From: a virus
IMG/VR virus record: IMGVR_UViG_3300030012_002074
Coordinates: 18,546-40,572 of that record
DNA length: 22,027 nucleotides
Direction: 5' to 3' (one strand)
Below are positions 21,364 to 22,027 of this stretch, piece by piece. Position 1 is the stretch's first letter. Each line of letters begins with the position of its first letter. The notes under the pieces were generated by a model. It worked only from the letters and a program-made list of their open reading frames with translations, searched no databases and was not told where the DNA came from. Both the position numbers and the translations under genes were made by a program.

Positions 21364-21618
21364 ATGAGTGATATTACATATGGTTCAAAAACAATGAACA
21401 GTTGGACTTCACAAGAAAGTGTAGCACCTTTTATTAAAGCTGTTGTTAGTGATGGAAGCGTTGTAGACCCATCAAGAGCAGTTGTTAATAAAGGTTCTGG
21501 TGCATCTGTAACACTTACTATTGGTGGTGAAGAAATTGCTATTTATATGCTGCAAGGAGTAGTGTATAAAATATCTGCAACAAAATCAAGTTCAACAAAT
21601 GTAGTGTTTTTGTACTAA
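21364..21618 (+). CDS. Small structural-type hypothetical protein (84 aa)
   Basis: An 84-residue, Ser/Val-rich beta-type protein (MSDITYGSKTMNSWTSQESV...). AGGAG lies before ATG 21364, and the last stop base is the first base of the next gene (TAATG). Possibly a minor tail or decoration protein; no motif. Confidence 0.65.
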   Translation: MSDITYGSKTMNSWTSQESVAPFIKAVVSDGSVVDPSRAVVNKGSGASVTLTIGGEEIAIYMLQGVVYKISATKSSSTNVVFLY

Positions 21619-22027
21619 TGGCAGGTATACAAGGTAAATCAGTAGGTAGTACATACAAAGACCTACTTAATATTAGTGGTTCTACGCCCAATGAGGGGGT
21701 TACAAGCTCGTTAAAATCAGTTTTTGATGGTGATGGTACAGAAACTGCAATTCAACTTTCTACGACCCATTTAAAGATTCCTAGCGGTAAAACCTTAGAA
21801 ATCGCTGGTACACTTAATTCTGTAAATGCAACACTTACTGGTGATTTAACAGTAGGCGATGACTTAACAGTTACAGACCTTATTTCAGGATCATCAGGAG
21901 CATTTACTGCAAGAGTTTCTGCTAATGATATGCGAATTGGTGGTGGCTCGGGAAATAATGGAACAACAATAGATGGCAGTGGAAATGTATTTACAGACTC
22001 TAGGGTTACTTGTAATGATATGCACAT
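21618..22027 (+). CDS. Probable tail or tail-fibre protein (5' part, cut by window edge)
   Basis: 136 complete codons from ATG 21618 to the edge, C-terminus missing. N-terminal KSVGSTYKDLLNISGSTPNEGVTS, then a short-repeat beta region (LKIPSGKTLEIAGTLNSV..., LTGDLTVGDDLTVTDLI, RIGGGSGNNGTTIDGSGNV), the texture of phage tail fibres and tailspike-like receptor-binding proteins. Start shares a base with the upstream stop. Type likely; receptor unknown. A minus-strand frame over the same bases (21752-22027) is a shadow. Confidence 0.72.
   Translation, partial: MAGIQGKSVGSTYKDLLNISGSTPNEGVTSSLKSVFDGDGTETAIQLSTTHLKIPSGKTLEIAGTLNSVNATLTGDLTVGDDLTVTDLISGSSGAFTARVSANDMRIGGGSGNNGTTIDGSGNVFTDSRVTCNDMH

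Noticed and set aside
21752-22027. 91-aa minus-strand frame at right edge
   Set aside because: Antisense to the tail/fibre gene, which continues the plus-strand operon with a TAATG junction.

Overview
The window is part of a tailed double-stranded DNA phage genome (Caudoviricetes). It has a DnaB-type replicative helicase, a TerL, a P22-like portal, a scaffold, a major capsid protein and connector genes, packed with 1 to 35 nt overlaps. The DNA is visibly AT-rich, and many starts have AGGAG-type ribosome binding sites, so the host is bacterial. Gene content and low GC resemble marine podovirus-like phages, but the host is an inference; no integrase, RNA polymerase, tRNA or lysin is visible here.

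The genome is divided into two divergent arms at about 9.8-10.07 kb. The left arm (minus strand, 9778 down to 1) is the replication/recombination arm. In transcription order it has a 91-aa leader gene followed by a strong intrinsic terminator, two small genes (one membrane protein), a spacer of about 340 nt rich in inverted repeats, four translationally coupled small genes, a large ParB/Spo0J-domain protein, and a 124-aa conserved-looking phage protein. Then come a Cas4/RecB-like PD-(D/E)XK nuclease with four cysteines, a Rad52-like annealing protein candidate, an SSB-like protein ending DDDLPF, two small proteins (one with a zinc-knuckle motif), a DUF932 protein, two more small proteins, and the helicase, which runs off the left edge.

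The right arm (plus strand, 10075 to the end) is the packaging/virion arm. It starts with a 71-aa acidic protein and a small terminase. Next come a holin-like membrane/coiled-coil protein, a run of tiny basic proteins (one a DUF6321 protein), a 40-aa acidic protein, and a zincin-type HELVH metallopeptidase fused by overlap to the large terminase. The portal, scaffold, major capsid, head-tail connector candidates and the N-terminus of a probable tail or tail-fibre protein follow, cut by the right edge.

Regulation can be partly read from the sequence. The divergent centre has a perfect TTGACA box on the minus strand overlapping a TTGTCA box on the plus strand, each with a plausible -10 at 17 nt. 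The plus transcript would begin at or very near the first start codon. Several of the few real gaps between genes contain a strong hairpin without a U-tract, which suggests RNA processing or stabilisation rather than termination. The most unusual parts are the structured spacer at 8760-8946, the metallopeptidase next to TerL, and the duplicated coupling junction at 8253/8467.
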